Origin: VXNE01 sp965206615 | GTDB lineage: Bacteria; Pseudomonadota; Gammaproteobacteria; Pseudomonadales; Azotimanducaceae | Direction of reading: 5' to 3' | DNA length: 64,000 nucleotides | Assembly: GCA_965206615.1 (NCBI GenBank) | Contig: CBDBKI010000005.1 | Coordinates: forward strand, 3,534,001 to 3,598,000 | Shown: piece by piece, positions 19,501 through 29,611 of the stretch | Numbering within the stretch: position 1 is the stretch's first letter | Layout of the letters: each line of letters starts with the position of its first letter | Made by a program: the position numbers and the translations under genes | The notes under the pieces: model-generated | Told to the model about the DNA's origin: nothing | Databases searched by the model: none | The model's input: the letters and a program-made list of their open reading frames with translations, nothing else

Positions 19501-22500
19501 TTCAGAGACAGGTCCAGCCGGGTCGAGGCCATATCGTCATCGGCGAGAGCAAGCTCAGCAGAGACAACTGTCAGCCCCGCGACATCGCCGCTCACAGATA
19601 TCGTCTCCGTCCCTTCGGCGGTGCGGTCGTTCGTCGGCCGCAACGTGAACGTCACCGTCCCGTCGGTCCGGTTCGCCGCGATCGTCAGTTCCAGCTCCGG
19701 AACATCCGCGTAATCCGTGCCCTCCAGCGCAGAGTCAGCCCCCGATCCGACCGTCACCGTCACGACCGTCTCCGTCGTGCGCGTCCCGCCGTCCAGCGTC
19801 CCCGTCACCCGCACCGTGCGGCTGCCCGCACGCTCGCTGACCTCACGGGGATCCAGCGTCAGCGTCACTTGCGTCGACGCCACATCGTCGTCGTTCAGGG
19901 TCAGATCGGCCGAGCGCACCGCCAGCCCCGACGTACTACCGTCAACGGTGATCGTCTTTGCGCCGTCGACGGAATCGTTGTTCGTCGGGTCCACGCTGAA
20001 GGTCGCGTCCGCCGTCGTTTCTCCCGCGTCGATGGTCAGGGTCAGATCCGGCACCATCGCGTAGTCCGTCCCTTCGATCGCCGAGTCACCGCTCGCCCCA
20101 ACCGTCACCGTGACCTCGGTGTCCTGCCCGCGGGCGTCCGCGTTCAACGACGCCGTCACGCGCACCGTCGTTGCGCCGACGTCTTCGCGGACCTGGGCCG
20201 GGTTCACCGCCAGGTCCACCCGCGTCGATCCGACCTCGTCGTCGGTTACGGTGACCGTGCGGTTCGCAAACTCCACGCCGCCTCGCGTCGCCGACACGAC
20301 GATCGTCTCGCTGTCGTCGTCAATGGAGTCATCCTTCGCACGCACGGTCGTCGTCACGCTCGAGGGGTCCTGACCCATACCGGCCGGCAGGGTTAGCGCC
20401 GTGGCGTCGATCGTGTAGTCGGTACCCTGGGTCGCGGTGCCCGACAGGTCCAGGTCGATGGTCTGCGCCGTAGGAAACGTCGAGCCCGTGCCGGTACTCA
20501 CCGTCACCGTCGAGGCGCCGCCGGCCTCCGCGATACTGCCCGGGATCGCCTCGAGGGTGAGCACCGGCTCGGCGTCGTCCTCGGCGATCTTCGCGGTGAT
20601 GTCCTTGCTGGCAACCCCAAGGCGCCCGCTCTTGCGGGAAAGCCTCAGCCCGAACACCTCGACCCGCTCGCGGACCCGGTCGTCAAATATGTCCACCGAA
20701 ACCGCCTTTTCCGCGCGCGCGCAGCCGCAGGTGGTGTCGTCCGAGAAATCGCCCGGGGCGAACGACAGATCCCGGTCAAACTCCCCGTAGTCGCCGAACG
20801 TTCCGCTACGCCGCCGGGTGGCGTAGTCCTCGTCCATGCCCTTGCTGCCGGCGTTCTCCCGCGTCGCGAGCGTCACCACCACGGGGTCCACAATGTCCAC
20901 AACCCCCGCCCCGCGCGGCGTCTGCAGGCTCAACGACAGGCGCAGGGCGCCCTCCACCTCGTTCACGACGTATACGTCCGTCTCCGCTTCCGTCGTTCCG
21001 GAGCCGGCCGCGAAGGCGGGGGCGAAGGTGAAGTCCGTATCGCGGATCGCGACCGCCGTTTGTGCGATGCCGCCCTCGGAGATCCGCTCGGGCAACGACG
21101 TGCCGAAACTCAGCGCCACGCGCTCGCCCGGATCCACGACGCTGTCGTTCGACGCGCTCACCCGCAGGGTCTTGTCCGTCTCGGTCGCGCCAAAAGTCAG
21201 GCTTGCCGGCGAGACCGAGTAGTCGATGGCCTCCGCGCCAGCCAGGTTCTCAAACTCGATCGGTATCGTCACCTGGCGCTCGGGCACGGCGCTCAGCGTA
21301 ACCGGCAGGTCGACACGTCCGCCTTCCGCGACCCGGTAGTCCGCCTGACGGAACGTCACCGTCAGCTCCGGCCAGTCGTCGTCAACGATCGCAATCGTCT
21401 GTCGCGACCCGAAAGCCACGCCGTTGCGGGAACCGGTGATTTCGATGGCCTCGTCGTCGTCATCGAGGCTATCGTCCACCCCGGTTACGGTCGCGCTCAC
21501 CATGGACGCGCTCGTTCCCACCCCGGCCGGCAGCGTCAGCGTCGTGCCGCTGATGGTGTAGTCCGCGGTCTCGGTCGCCGTGCCCGCCACGGCGAGCCGC
21601 ACCGTCTGGTCGGTCGCGAACGTCGAGCCCGACCCGGTGCCCACGGTCGCCGTTGCGGTGCCCCCGTCCTCGTCGATCGTCGAGGCACTCACCGACAGCA
21701 CGAGCGATGGCGCCGCGTCGTTGTCCGCGATGTCGAGCGCAAGCCCACCCGGCGGTGTCACGGACAAGCCGGCAACGGTGGTCGAACCGCTCACCGTCAG
21801 GCTTTCACCCGGCTCGTCGATCCGGTCGTTCGTCGGGGTCAGCGTGAAGCTCACCGTGCCGCTCGTCGCATAAGCCGGGATCGTCAGCGTCAATGCGCCG
21901 ACCGTCGTGTAGTCGCTGCCCTCCGTCGCCGTGTCGGTGCCGGCACCGACCTCGATCGTGACGGTCGTCGCGCTCGGTCGCGCCGCGCGGTTCAGCACGC
22001 CGGTCACCGTCACCGTCTTCGCGGGACCGGCTTCGGCCACCTGCGCCTCGTTCATCGTCAGGCGCACGGCTGTGGAGAGTGTCGTTGCCGGCGTGTTGTT
22101 GGTCACCGACCGGTCCGTGATCGGCGCGGCCTGGTTGCCCGCCACGTCGACTATCTGGTTGCCCACCACGTCGGCGGGGTCCCTGGAGGGGGGGGCATAA
22201 TCCACTTCGATGCCCGTCTCGCCGTACAGGACCGGCGGACTCAAAAACAGTATCGCAGTCGCACGCGTTATGAACACTCCGGAGATCGACCTTGTCGGCG
22301 CGCCGCCCGTTACCGTAAATGCCGGCTCCGCAATGATCGCAAATTCAAGTGTTTCGTCGAACGCCAGCGTCAAAATGGTGCCGTTCACCGTGGCTCCGTT
22401 TGTCGTGGCCAACGCCGGTGCAAGGGTGTCGGCCGCAAACGTCGCGCTGCCGGCTTCGTTGGGATTCATCGAGCTGTCCTCGGCCACGCCGGCCGGGATT

Positions 22501-25500
22501 GTCACCGTGATGTCGCCATCGAAGTCCGCGTCAGGCGTTACGGTGAGGGTACGGGTTGCGCCAGACCCGGCAAAATCCGAGCCGGCGCCGTTGGTCACCT
22601 CGATCTCGCTTTCGGACAGGCCAGTGACCGATTTCAAAAACGTGATCGTTACCTCGAATGGGTCATTTGTGGGGTGCGTCGCATCGCTCTCGATAGACTT
22701 TACGGACGGCGGTGTGGTGTCGCGAACGGGTACTGTCACCTCGACGATGGAACTGCGCACGGCCTCGCCGACGTCCACGCCGGCCGCCACCTGGTAGTTG
22801 TAGGTTTCTCCTTCCGAGGCAGTGCTGTCCGTATAGGTCAGCGTCTCCAGACCGCTCGCGATGGCCTCCAGATCGGTACCATCGTCGCGGATGACCGTGT
22901 AGAGCACGGTCGGCTCCGGGGCCCAGTCGCGCGCGTCCACAGCCGTCCAGGTCAGCACCGGCTGCTCCGCATTGGTCGAGACCGACAACGTCGGACCGTC
23001 CCGCAACTGGTAGCCGAACTCTTCCCAACTGGCCGTTCCGCCCCCGTCGAGATCGGCCTGGAGCGCCGGATAATCGCCGCTTCCGCCAAAGTGCCACGGC
23101 GCATCGTTCGTGCCGTCGCCGTCCAGGTCGACGTTCCAGCGCTGAAAATTTCCGCTGTAGCCTGTCGGCGATTGCAGGGCGGACGTGGTCCGTCCGCCGC
23201 TGCCGGTTGTGTGTCCCGAGGTCTGCGTATCCCAATAGCTATTGGTCACGGTGCCGGTGCTGTAGCTTGTCGTAGTACCGATCAGTCCGGCACTTGTGTC
23301 GTTGCCGCCTCCGGAGACGCGACCCGTCGCGTAACTCGCGCTAACGGTTCCCGACCGCTGGTTGGAGCCGACCAGCCCGCCGACCTGGGAGCTCCCCGCC
23401 ACACGGCCAGCCGCATAGCTGGCATTGACCTTGCCCCGGAAAATCGGATCGCCGTTTTTCCCGACGAGCCCACCGACCCGCGACTCCCCGGTTACCGTGC
23501 CCGTGGCATAGCTTCCGCCGATAGTCCCGAGGTTGTCCCCTGTCAGTCCTCCAACCTGGTTATCACCTGTCACCGGGCCCCTCGCGTAGCTGGACCGTAC
23601 GACGCCTTCGTTATTGCCAGCCAGGCCTCCGGTGCCCGGCCGTATGAGATAGGAGTAGACACAAGGTCCCTGTTCGCATGGCGGCCTCATGCCTGTTACA
23701 ACGGCGGAACTTCGGCTGCCGCTGATGACTCCCAAGTTAGCCCCGACCAGCCCCCCCACACGCTCCTCGCCGGACACCTCGCCAGCGGTCTCGCTGCCGA
23801 CGATCGTGGCATGGCTGTTGTAACCTGCCAGCCCGCCGACAAATTCCTTGCCCGTGACATCGACGCCTGTCAGCTTCAAGTTACGGACAACGGCGGGACC
23901 GCGAAGGGCGCCGAACAGTCCCGCATAGTCCTCGCGGTCGACAAACAGGTTGGCCAGCGTGTGGCCGTTGCCGTCCAGCGTCCCACCGAATGCCCCGACC
24001 CGACTCCCCAAAACAATCCCGGTGGGCGAGCCGATGGGATTCCAGCCGACACCTTCGTTCCAGTAGGTGTCGCCCGAGTCGGCCATGCCGCTGCCGTCGG
24101 TGTCGAAGTCGAGATCCTCCTCCAGTTCGTAGCCCAGGCAGCCGTCGAATCCGCATCCCATCCTGGCGAACGGTGAGGGGAATGCGGAACCATGCTCATC
24201 GGCTCCTGAGCTGCCATTGCCGTCCAGGTCGTGGCGCATGGCGTCGAGTTGCGCGAGCGAGTCGAACTCGATCAGCCTGTCCCCGTCACTGTCGTAGTCG
24301 TAACCGACCGTCACCGAAAAACGCTGGAACGCGCTCGAATTCGGCCCGCCCGCGTCGGTCGCCGTAACCGTAACGACCGTTTGCCCCGCGCTTTGCGGCG
24401 TAACCGTGACCATCGATCCGGACGTCTCGACAGTCGCCACGCCGGTCACGGACGGGTTCGCGGAAAAGGTCAACGTATCGTTGTCCGGATCCCGGAATGC
24501 GCCACTGACGTCCACCGTCGCGGCCGACCCGCCGACCTCGAACTCCAGGTCGGCCAATACCGCTTCGGCAATAGGCGGTTGATTGTCGGTACCGGCGGTC
24601 ACCGAGACGCGCGTGCTGCGTACGAACTCGCCCCCGTCGATCACCACCGCCACCCAGTAGGTGGTGCGGCTGTCGAGCGTCACGCCCATATCGCTGTAGG
24701 TGCGCACGCTCAGCCCCGTTGCCACGGCCTCGACCGTGGTGCCGACTTTGCGGTACAGCGTGTAGCTGACGCTCGGCGCCGGGAACCACGAACTCGTGCC
24801 CGGTGCGGTCCAGGTCAGGTCCACCTGCGCCTGCCCATTGCTGGTTGACGCCGTAAGCGTTGGCGCCGTTCGGACTTGGTAGCCGAATTCCTCCCAGGTC
24901 GCCCGCGAGTTGTCATCATGATCCACCGACAGCGCAGGATATTGCGCACTGGTCCCGAAATCCCAGAGATCGTCCACGGTCCAGCGCTGGTAGATTCCGG
25001 CGTAGTCCGTGGGAGATTGCAGTTCCGAGGTGGTTTGCCCGCCAACGCCGATTGCGCGCAACTCCGTTCCGTCATGCACGCCGTTGTCGTTCGAATCGTT
25101 CGAGCCCACCCCCACGCGCGTACCGGACCGGTCGAGATCCCAGTAACTCGCGATCGCTCCCACCGCAAGCTCGGTGCCGATGAGTCCGCCGACCGCCTCA
25201 TCGCCGGAAACCGCACCAATGGCGTAGCTCGACTCGATCGTCGCGCAGGTGCCCCCCGCAAGGCCACCGACACCGCCGCTGTAGGGCAGGTATTCGAACG
25301 GGCCGAACCCGCAATTGGCGTTGTATACCGACTGCCTGTCTGGAAGACGAGTGCCACCACCCGACACGTTGCCCGTCGCGTAGCTCGCCCGGATGCCCCA
25401 GCGGGTATCACTCGACGCCCCGGCCAGACCCCCGACCGAGTCCTGGCCCGATACGTTCCCGGTGGCGTAGCTGGCCTCGATCCGGTTCCGGATGTGGTGC

Positions 25501-28500
25501 CCGACCAGGCCCCCGACCGCATTCATTCCCGACACGTTCACCGCCGCGTAGCTGTAGCGCACGCTCCTCCCCCACGCACGGCCGACCAGGCCGCCGACTT
25601 CGTCCTCACCGGTCACCCTTCCAGCCGCGCCGCTGCGCGCCACCCACGCATAGAAGCCGCTTCCGACCAGGCTTCCGACGCGGTCCTGACCGGTTACCTG
25701 AACGTTCGTCAGCCGAACCCGGTGGATAACGCAAAACTCGTGGATATGGCCGAAAAGACCGACCCCGTCCTCGGTGTTCCGCTCGATGAAGAGCTTGTCG
25801 ATACTGAACCCGTTGCCTTCGAACGTGGCGTAGAACGGGGTGTCCTCATCTCCTATGGGGTCCCAGCCGGCGCCCCCGTTCCAGTAAGTGTCGCCTGTAT
25901 CGATCTTGCCGCTCGAGTCCGTGTCGAAATCCAGGTTCGCGTTCAGTTCGTAGCCCGTGCAACCGTCGGTGGGACATCCCATCTCCAGCGCGCCCGACGG
26001 AAACGCGTCGTAGTAGGCCCGCCAGATCGCACCGTCCACGATTCCGTCGGCGTTCAGGTCGTAGCGCATCGCATCGAGTTGCGCCACGTTGGACACGTCG
26101 ATCAGGCCGTCGTTGTCGCTGTCGTAATCCTCGGTGCCTGCGGAGACCGTAACCGTAAAGCTCACAACCACGCTCAGGCCATCCTCGTCGACCGCGCGGA
26201 CGTTTACGACGACTCGGCCAGGCGATCCCGGTGTCAGCGTCAGGGTCGACGCGGACACCTCGACCGTCAACCGGTCCGGATCGCTCGATACCGCTACGTA
26301 GGTCAACGTGTCCATGTCCGGATCCGAAAACACGGCGGTCAGGTCGATCTCGATCGCGTCGGAACCCGGAGTCAGGGTCCGGTCGTGCTCCGCTTTCGCC
26401 ACGGTTGGAGCCCTGTTGCGATTTGCCTGGGCGACGTCCAACGCATTGACCGCGGGCGGCGCCATGGCGATGCCCGCGCCCGAATCGCGGTCCGCGCCCG
26501 TTGCCTCGATGTCGAGCGCCATGCTCGCCATCGCCGTGCGAAGCTGCGCCTGGGTGACGTTGCCGGGGCCGCCCGCCCCCTCCAGAACCAGCGCCGCGAT
26601 CGCCGCCGCGTGCGGCGCCGCGGCCGACGTGCCGCAGAACCTCGAGAACCCGGGCGTCGCCGTCGTCACGCAGGAGGCGGCGGCGAGGTCCGGCTTGTTG
26701 AGAAGCTTGCCGCCGGTCGATGTGAAATTCCCCGCCGTGATCGCCGTGCCGTCGGGTTCGAAGAATATCCGGCGCGGCCCGTCAGAGCTGGACCTCAGGA
26801 CCGACTCCGTGCCGTTGAAGATGCCGCCGGTGCCCCCTGCCGTGCGCACGTTGACCTGGCCTATCCCAAAGGCCTTCTCCGCCGCGGCATGGCCGTAGGT
26901 GTTGCCGGCGGTGGCGATCTCCAGTTGCCCGTCGAAAACCTGCAGGCGCAAATAGCGATCCGACCCGGAAGCCTTGACCACGACCAGGCGGAAATCGTCG
27001 TTACGAAAGATCAGCGTATCAATGGACTCGATCGGATCCTGGGAGCCGTCCTGCGTGTCGGTCGAGCTTTCGATCACGTTGCCGGCGGCGTCGACCAGGA
27101 AGAGGTCGTAATCGTTTCCGGAAGCGCCCCAGGGGTCCGCCCACTGCAGAACGATGTCGCCGACCCAGTAGCCTCCAAGCCGGAAGCTACGTGAGGCCAG
27201 CGTGTTCTCTTCGACGCCGCTCTCGAATTCGTGGCGAACTCCCACATTCTCCCCGTTCAGCGTAAGCGCGGTACCGGCATCGTAGTCCCCTTCCCAGACT
27301 CCGGACGTGCCGTCGTTCAGATTGCCTTCGTTGCCGGCTGCGGAAAAAAAGTAGCACCCGTCGGCAACCGCCGCATTGACGCCCTGCGCAACCAGGTCGT
27401 CCTGGAACACGGCCTCGCTGAGATAGCCTATGTCGTCGACGATGACGTTTGCTCCAGCGTCGCATAGCGCCTCGATGTTGGCGGCGAACCGTGCCTGGCC
27501 GCTTGACCCCGTTGCGAAATACAACTCCGCGCCCGGCGCAAGATCATGGACGATCTCAAGGACCGCGGTTCCCTCGGCGCCTGATCCGGCCTGCCCGGGC
27601 AATACCGTGACGCGCCCCGGGAGATCGCCGGACGCCTGCCGTTCCGCAAGCGTCTGGACGCCGGTCGAGAGCACGCCGATCCCGATTCCAGTACCGTCAA
27701 CGCCATAGGTGCTGCGCGCGCTGTCTGCGCGGTGCGCCGTATCGCCCTCCGAGGTGTTGACCTTGCTTGTCGCCGCGCGAAGAGCCGAACCGGTGTCCTT
27801 TTCCTGCCGCGTCCTGCCCTCGTCGGCCGGGCGTATCGTCTGCACCGCATCCATTTCAGCAAGCGCGACCGCGGCCTCGGGAGTCAATCGCGCCCGGATG
27901 GATCGATACCGGGGTAGCCGATCGACTATGTTCCCGCCCAGGGCTCGAATGCGCGCCAGCACCTCCGGTGTCACGTCCGACCGAATGTCCACCATGACTC
28001 GCTCGTCGCGCATCTCGGCGTCGACTTGCGGCTTGAGCGGGTCCCCACGTTGGCGTCGCGCCTCCAGAAGGCGGGAGCTCACCTTGCGCTCGGCGGGTGT
28101 GCGCAGTGCCTTGTTCGTGAGAATGTCGCCGATCGCCTGCTTTTCGACCACCCGCGGTTGCCGGTCCTCCCGGGAAGTCCGGTCCGCGGTCTCCGGGCTT
28201 TCCGCATACCAGTCGGACACGAAGCTGGCAGCGGCGTTGCCTACGGTGTCGCGAAGCGATTCCGCGGACGCGTACACCGGTTCCATGTAGGTCACCGAGA
28301 CAAAAATCTCCGCGGCCGGAACCGCCGGGCTGAGCGCAAGCCAGACCGAATCGCCCTGCACCGAAACGGATGTCACCGAATAGGCTGCCTCCTGGCCGAC
28401 GACGGAGAAGGCGTCGATTACCGGGATAGAGTTTTCGTCCAAGGTCTCGTCGAAGGCAATCGAAACCTCACCGCCGGCCACGGAAACCGCTCGCGAGGCA

Positions 28501-29048
28501 ACCAGGGTCGGCCTCTCGCCGTCAACTCGCTGACCAGGTTGATCCGGCACCGCAGGATTTTTCAACCCCGCGGGGTTGTTTGCGACATCCGTTATCGCCC
28601 CATCGTTCAGCGCCAGACCATCCGCCGGGACGGCGACACCGTCCGCGTCTGCATCGCCGTCCTGGACCCGGTAGAGGAACACCAGGTCCCGCGTGTTTGA
28701 CCCGTTCGAGTAAATCGCCTGACGCTCCCGGTCGCCGATCGTCAATGCGAGCGATGGCGAGCCGTGGGTCTCATCCACCGTAACGGGCTCGTCGAAAGTC
28801 ACCGTGACCGCAATGGTCTCCCCGATCCGGTAAGCGGCCCGACTATCCGGGGGGTTGGATTCGATCGACACCGCGACCGCAACGGGAGGAGCAACGTCCT
28901 GGATGGCGTCCGCTCGCTCGTCGGTGGCGTCGGTCCCGTCCTGCGCGTGAACCCCATCGGCGAACAGCAGTAGCAACGCCGCCAAGACCACGGATAACGG
29001 CGGTACGAACCCTCGCGCCGGAGGCCAGGCCACCCGAAATCCGTGCAT
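16533..29048 (-). CDS. Giant exported subtilase-fold peptidase with double GLUG and Calx-beta/LRR scaffold (giant 2)
   Basis: This 4171-residue exported protein has a signal peptide ending near residue 35 (GVHAQ). Residues ~55-290 hold Ig/SwmB-like modules. A subtilase-fold domain spans ~440-830: GTGIGIGVLSTGV has Ser461 where the catalytic Asp normally sits, AEGTAVLEIVHD has Glu492 where subtilases have His, VIVDDIGY gives Asp538/539, SAAGNEG gives the oxyanion Asn573, and GTSAAAPH gives Ser808. This fits the S53-like, Glu-using group better than classical S8. Two GLUG blocks with EF-hand-like DSDNDG follow (~970-1380 and ~1680-1950), then Calx-beta-like units to ~3616, a Gly/Ser linker (~3630), cadherin-like, LRR (~3880-3920) and the common tail. 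Its start overlaps the stop of companion 2 (TGATG). Confidence 0.88.
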   Translation of the reverse strand: MHGFRVAWPPARGFVPPLSVVLAALLLLFADGVHAQDGTDATDERADAIQDVAPPVAVAVSIESNPPDSRAAYRIGETIAVTVTFDEPVTVDETHGSPSLALTIGDRERQAIYSNGSNTRDLVFLYRVQDGDADADGVAVPADGLALNDGAITDVANNPAGLKNPAVPDQPGQRVDGERPTLVASRAVSVAGGEVSIAFDETLDENSIPVIDAFSVVGQEAAYSVTSVSVQGDSVWLALSPAVPAAEIFVSVTYMEPVYASAESLRDTVGNAAASFVSDWYAESPETADRTSREDRQPRVVEKQAIGDILTNKALRTPAERKVSSRLLEARRQRGDPLKPQVDAEMRDERVMVDIRSDVTPEVLARIRALGGNIVDRLPRYRSIRARLTPEAAVALAEMDAVQTIRPADEGRTRQEKDTGSALRAATSKVNTSEGDTAHRADSARSTYGVDGTGIGIGVLSTGVQTLAERQASGDLPGRVTVLPGQAGSGAEGTAVLEIVHDLAPGAELYFATGSSGQARFAANIEALCDAGANVIVDDIGYLSEAVFQDDLVAQGVNAAVADGCYFFSAAGNEGNLNDGTSGVWEGDYDAGTALTLNGENVGVRHEFESGVEENTLASRSFRLGGYWVGDIVLQWADPWGASGNDYDLFLVDAAGNVIESSTDTQDGSQDPIESIDTLIFRNDDFRLVVVKASGSDRYLRLQVFDGQLEIATAGNTYGHAAAEKAFGIGQVNVRTAGGTGGIFNGTESVLRSSSDGPRRIFFEPDGTAITAGNFTSTGGKLLNKPDLAAASCVTTATPGFSRFCGTSAAAPHAAAIAALVLEGAGGPGNVTQAQLRTAMASMALDIEATGADRDSGAGIAMAPPAVNALDVAQANRNRAPTVAKAEHDRTLTPGSDAIEIDLTAVFSDPDMDTLTYVAVSSDPDRLTVEVSASTLTLTPGSPGRVVVNVRAVDEDGLSVVVSFTVTVSAGTEDYDSDNDGLIDVSNVAQLDAMRYDLNADGIVDGAIWRAYYDAFPSGALEMGCPTDGCTGYELNANLDFDTDSSGKIDTGDTYWNGGAGWDPIGDEDTPFYATFEGNGFSIDKLFIERNTEDGVGLFGHIHEFCVIHRVRLTNVQVTGQDRVGSLVGSGFYAWVARSGAAGRVTGEDEVGGLVGRAWGRSVRYSYAAVNVSGMNAVGGLVGHHIRNRIEASYATGNVSGQDSVGGLAGASSDTRWGIRASYATGNVSGGGTRLPDRQSVYNANCGFGPFEYLPYSGGVGGLAGGTCATIESSYAIGAVSGDEAVGGLIGTELAVGAIASYWDLDRSGTRVGVGSNDSNDNGVHDGTELRAIGVGGQTTSELQSPTDYAGIYQRWTVDDLWDFGTSAQYPALSVDHDDNSRATWEEFGYQVRTAPTLTASTSNGQAQVDLTWTAPGTSSWFPAPSVSYTLYRKVGTTVEAVATGLSVRTYSDMGVTLDSRTTYWVAVVIDGGEFVRSTRVSVTAGTDNQPPIAEAVLADLEFEVGGSAATVDVSGAFRDPDNDTLTFSANPSVTGVATVETSGSMVTVTPQSAGQTVVTVTATDAGGPNSSAFQRFSVTVGYDYDSDGDRLIEFDSLAQLDAMRHDLDGNGSSGADEHGSAFPSPFARMGCGFDGCLGYELEEDLDFDTDGSGMADSGDTYWNEGVGWNPIGSPTGIVLGSRVGAFGGTLDGNGHTLANLFVDREDYAGLFGALRGPAVVRNLKLTGVDVTGKEFVGGLAGYNSHATIVGSETAGEVSGEERVGGLVGANLGVISGSRSSAVVTGMRPPCEQGPCVYSYLIRPGTGGLAGNNEGVVRSSYARGPVTGDNQVGGLTGDNLGTIGGSYATGTVTGESRVGGLVGKNGDPIFRGKVNASYAAGRVAGSSQVGGLVGSNQRSGTVSASYATGRVSGGGNDTSAGLIGTTTSYSTGTVTNSYWDTQTSGHTTGSGGRTTSALQSPTGYSGNFQRWNVDLDGDGTNDAPWHFGGSGDYPALQADLDGGGTASWEEFGYQLRDGPTLSVSTNAEQPVLTWTAVDARDWAPEPTVLYTVIRDDGTDLEAIASGLETLTYTDSTASEGETYNYQVAAGVDVGEAVRSSIVEVTVPVRDTTPPSVKSIESDATHPTNDPFEVTITFLKSVTGLSESEIEVTNGAGSDFAGSGATRTLTVTPDADFDGDITVTIPAGVAEDSSMNPNEAGSATFAADTLAPALATTNGATVNGTILTLAFDETLEFAIIAEPAFTVTGGAPTRSISGVFITRATAILFLSPPVLYGETGIEVDYAPPSRDPADVVGNQIVDVAGNQAAPITDRSVTNNTPATTLSTAVRLTMNEAQVAEAGPAKTVTVTGVLNRAARPSATTVTIEVGAGTDTATEGSDYTTVGALTLTIPAYATSGTVSFTLTPTNDRIDEPGESLTVSGSTTVAGLSVTPPGGLALDIADNDAAPSLVLSVSASTIDEDGGTATATVGTGSGSTFATDQTVRLAVAGTATETADYTISGTTLTLPAGVGTSASMVSATVTGVDDSLDDDDEAIEITGSRNGVAFGSRQTIAIVDDDWPELTVTFRQADYRVAEGGRVDLPVTLSAVPERQVTIPIEFENLAGAEAIDYSVSPASLTFGATETDKTLRVSASNDSVVDPGERVALSFGTSLPERISEGGIAQTAVAIRDTDFTFAPAFAAGSGTTEAETDVYVVNEVEGALRLSLSLQTPRGAGVVDIVDPVVVTLATRENAGSKGMDEDYATRRRSGTFGDYGEFDRDLSFAPGDFSDDTTCGCARAEKAVSVDIFDDRVRERVEVFGLRLSRKSGRLGVASKDITAKIAEDDAEPVLTLEAIPGSIAEAGGASTVTVSTGTGSTFPTAQTIDLDLSGTATQGTDYTIDATALTLPAGMGQDPSSVTTTVRAKDDSIDDDSETIVVSATRGGVEFANRTVTVTDDEVGSTRVDLAVNPAQVREDVGATTVRVTASLNADARGQDTEVTVTVGASGDSAIEGTDYAMVPDLTLTIDAGETTADATFSVDPTNNDSVDGAKTITVDGSTSGLAVRSADLTLNDDDVASTQVTLTLDPREVSERAGSRTVRVTGTLDGGTRTTETVVTVTVGSGADSALEGTDYADVPELELTIAANRTDGTVTFTLRPTNDRTAEGTETISVSGDVAGLTVVSAELALADDDMASTRLDLSLNPSTVSEGAVPTDVVVTGSLDAGARTSASVVTVTVGAATDSATEGLDYANVSTLQITVPANETTGQAMFTLSPENDAIAEGAETISVTGQVSGLTVEPATLTLSDNDTASRVVTLSVDPDSVSEDTPENVTVTASLNAGARAEVTEVRLTVGAAADTAVPGTDYERVSERTLTILAGETSGTAAFRLEPVDNDSSDGARTLSVTGSTTVAELRIEPATGAKVALEDDDNPAVRVVPEVLTVVEAASEVYTVELQTRPTADVTVTIGGVSGDLSLDKTSLVFTQADWQDPQPVEVTAADDDDSRQDPDVTLTHRASGAAEYRRLRTDLVVSIRENDPSLVFSGSALDVREGQTATYTVALATVPTADVTVQVTGVSGDVSLDKTRLVFGPGDWEDAQTIIVEAAEDDDSSTDPAVTLTHQASGGGYDGISGTVRVTIRENDGGGTTGGGSGGGSGGGGGGSANRPPVVTDPIEAQVLELEGSVRIDAAEHFRDPDNRTMTFEAESADVSVATVEVDGSIVTVEGVAHGVTTVTVTAVDHRRLRVSQSFEVSVGYQVSFGSAQVSAPEGGTPMLRVVLNRPRDVATTVRYVLGVDGDPATPDADAADHDGMDGEVTIAPGATEADIGIAIRDDTDIEPPRESFTVTLQATEAQLQDFGLGIATVRVTVQEGVCDRTRQVRNALRRSLPCAAVSGTDLAVRTELDLTNRDMGALQADDLSGLSGLTVLDLSGNALTSLPEGMFDGLGSLGEVQLQDNPGAPFTLQMELVRRDRALSSPGPARVVARVREGAPFAMRAALSAVNGTLTPATALVPVGMTAGAPIAVTQDAAGATRVTAAAPAIPDTRCGVLGTYPCYQGITTTAGGPLVLFKAPPEVTDTPSRTALAADGDAARIDLSALFAASDGGALTYFAGSSDPGLASATVDGDTLTLASNEDGREGTVTITVTATDDDGLTVTLTFAVTVESMPRGLLRGWRRVLLEQAMERRGTEVE

Positions 29049-29398
29049 CAGTGGCCGTGGTCAGTCTCTGGAGAAAGGTCGTCGACGCCGCAGCGAAACG
29101 GTGGCTCCTCCACCTCGATGATGGACGACAGGCCCCCGCCGGCCGAACGTATGCGGTACGTCTGCCCCCCTGTTTCCACTGAACCGACGACCCGGTTTCC
29201 GTTCACCACTTGCGTCATCGAGCCCAGCGGGTCTCCGAGCAGGCTGCCCGAAAGGGAATACCCCCCGGAAAACGTCGGTTCGGTCCACCCCACGATTGCA
29301 ACCTGGGAAGGGTAGAGCAACGCCAGTGCCACCAAGCCGATGGCGGCCGGAATCCGGCTCTGAGAACAGGTCTGTGATCGCCTTTCCGAGGGGTTCAT
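29048..29398 (-). CDS. Exported propeptide-like protein, companion 2 (short form)
   Basis: This is a 116-residue protein when started at the ATG at 29396-29398, which places the hydrophobic signal (IGLVALALLYPSQVA) correctly. A longer frame extends to 29563 but its extra residues are Arg-rich and unlike a leader. It keeps the core EPTFSGGYSLSG, GSMTQVVNGNRVVGSV, TYRIRS and PPFRC shared with companions 1 and 3, but lacks the preceding NLFDDV segment. The TGA overlaps the start of giant 2 by one base, so the two are translationally coupled. It probably assists or restrains the giant 2 peptidase (inference from family and context). Confidence 0.7.
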   Translation of the reverse strand: MNPSERRSQTCSQSRIPAAIGLVALALLYPSQVAIVGWTEPTFSGGYSLSGSLLGDPLGSMTQVVNGNRVVGSVETGGQTYRIRSAGGGLSSIIEVEEPPFRCGVDDLSPETDHGH

Positions 29399-29611
29399 TT
29401 GGGTCTTGCCGCCCCCTCTTGGTGTCCCTGCATGCTCCGCGCCGGGTCTGCACAATCCCGACCGCGGATGCCCGCGGAGCCGTCTACGCTGCCTGCCCGG
29501 CGCCGCGACGATCCGTACAAAATCATTTGGCGACCATAACGCATAATAGTGTGAACATTTCACCTCCTATCGATCCTTTATAACGAATTTATGCCTTCAA
29601 GACCTGGGACG

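Noticed and set aside
7126..27194. Very long plus-strand open frames opposite the giant genes (e.g. 21060-24176, 24876-27194, 7126-9081)
   Set aside because: They mirror the Calx-beta and GLUG coding sequence on the other strand, are rich in Arg/His, and lack any recognisable domain. High GC explains their openness.
26500..27760. Classical subtilisin (S8) catalytic triad in giant 2
   Set aside because: The Asp and His positions are replaced by Ser461 and Glu492, so the standard S8 triad does not hold.
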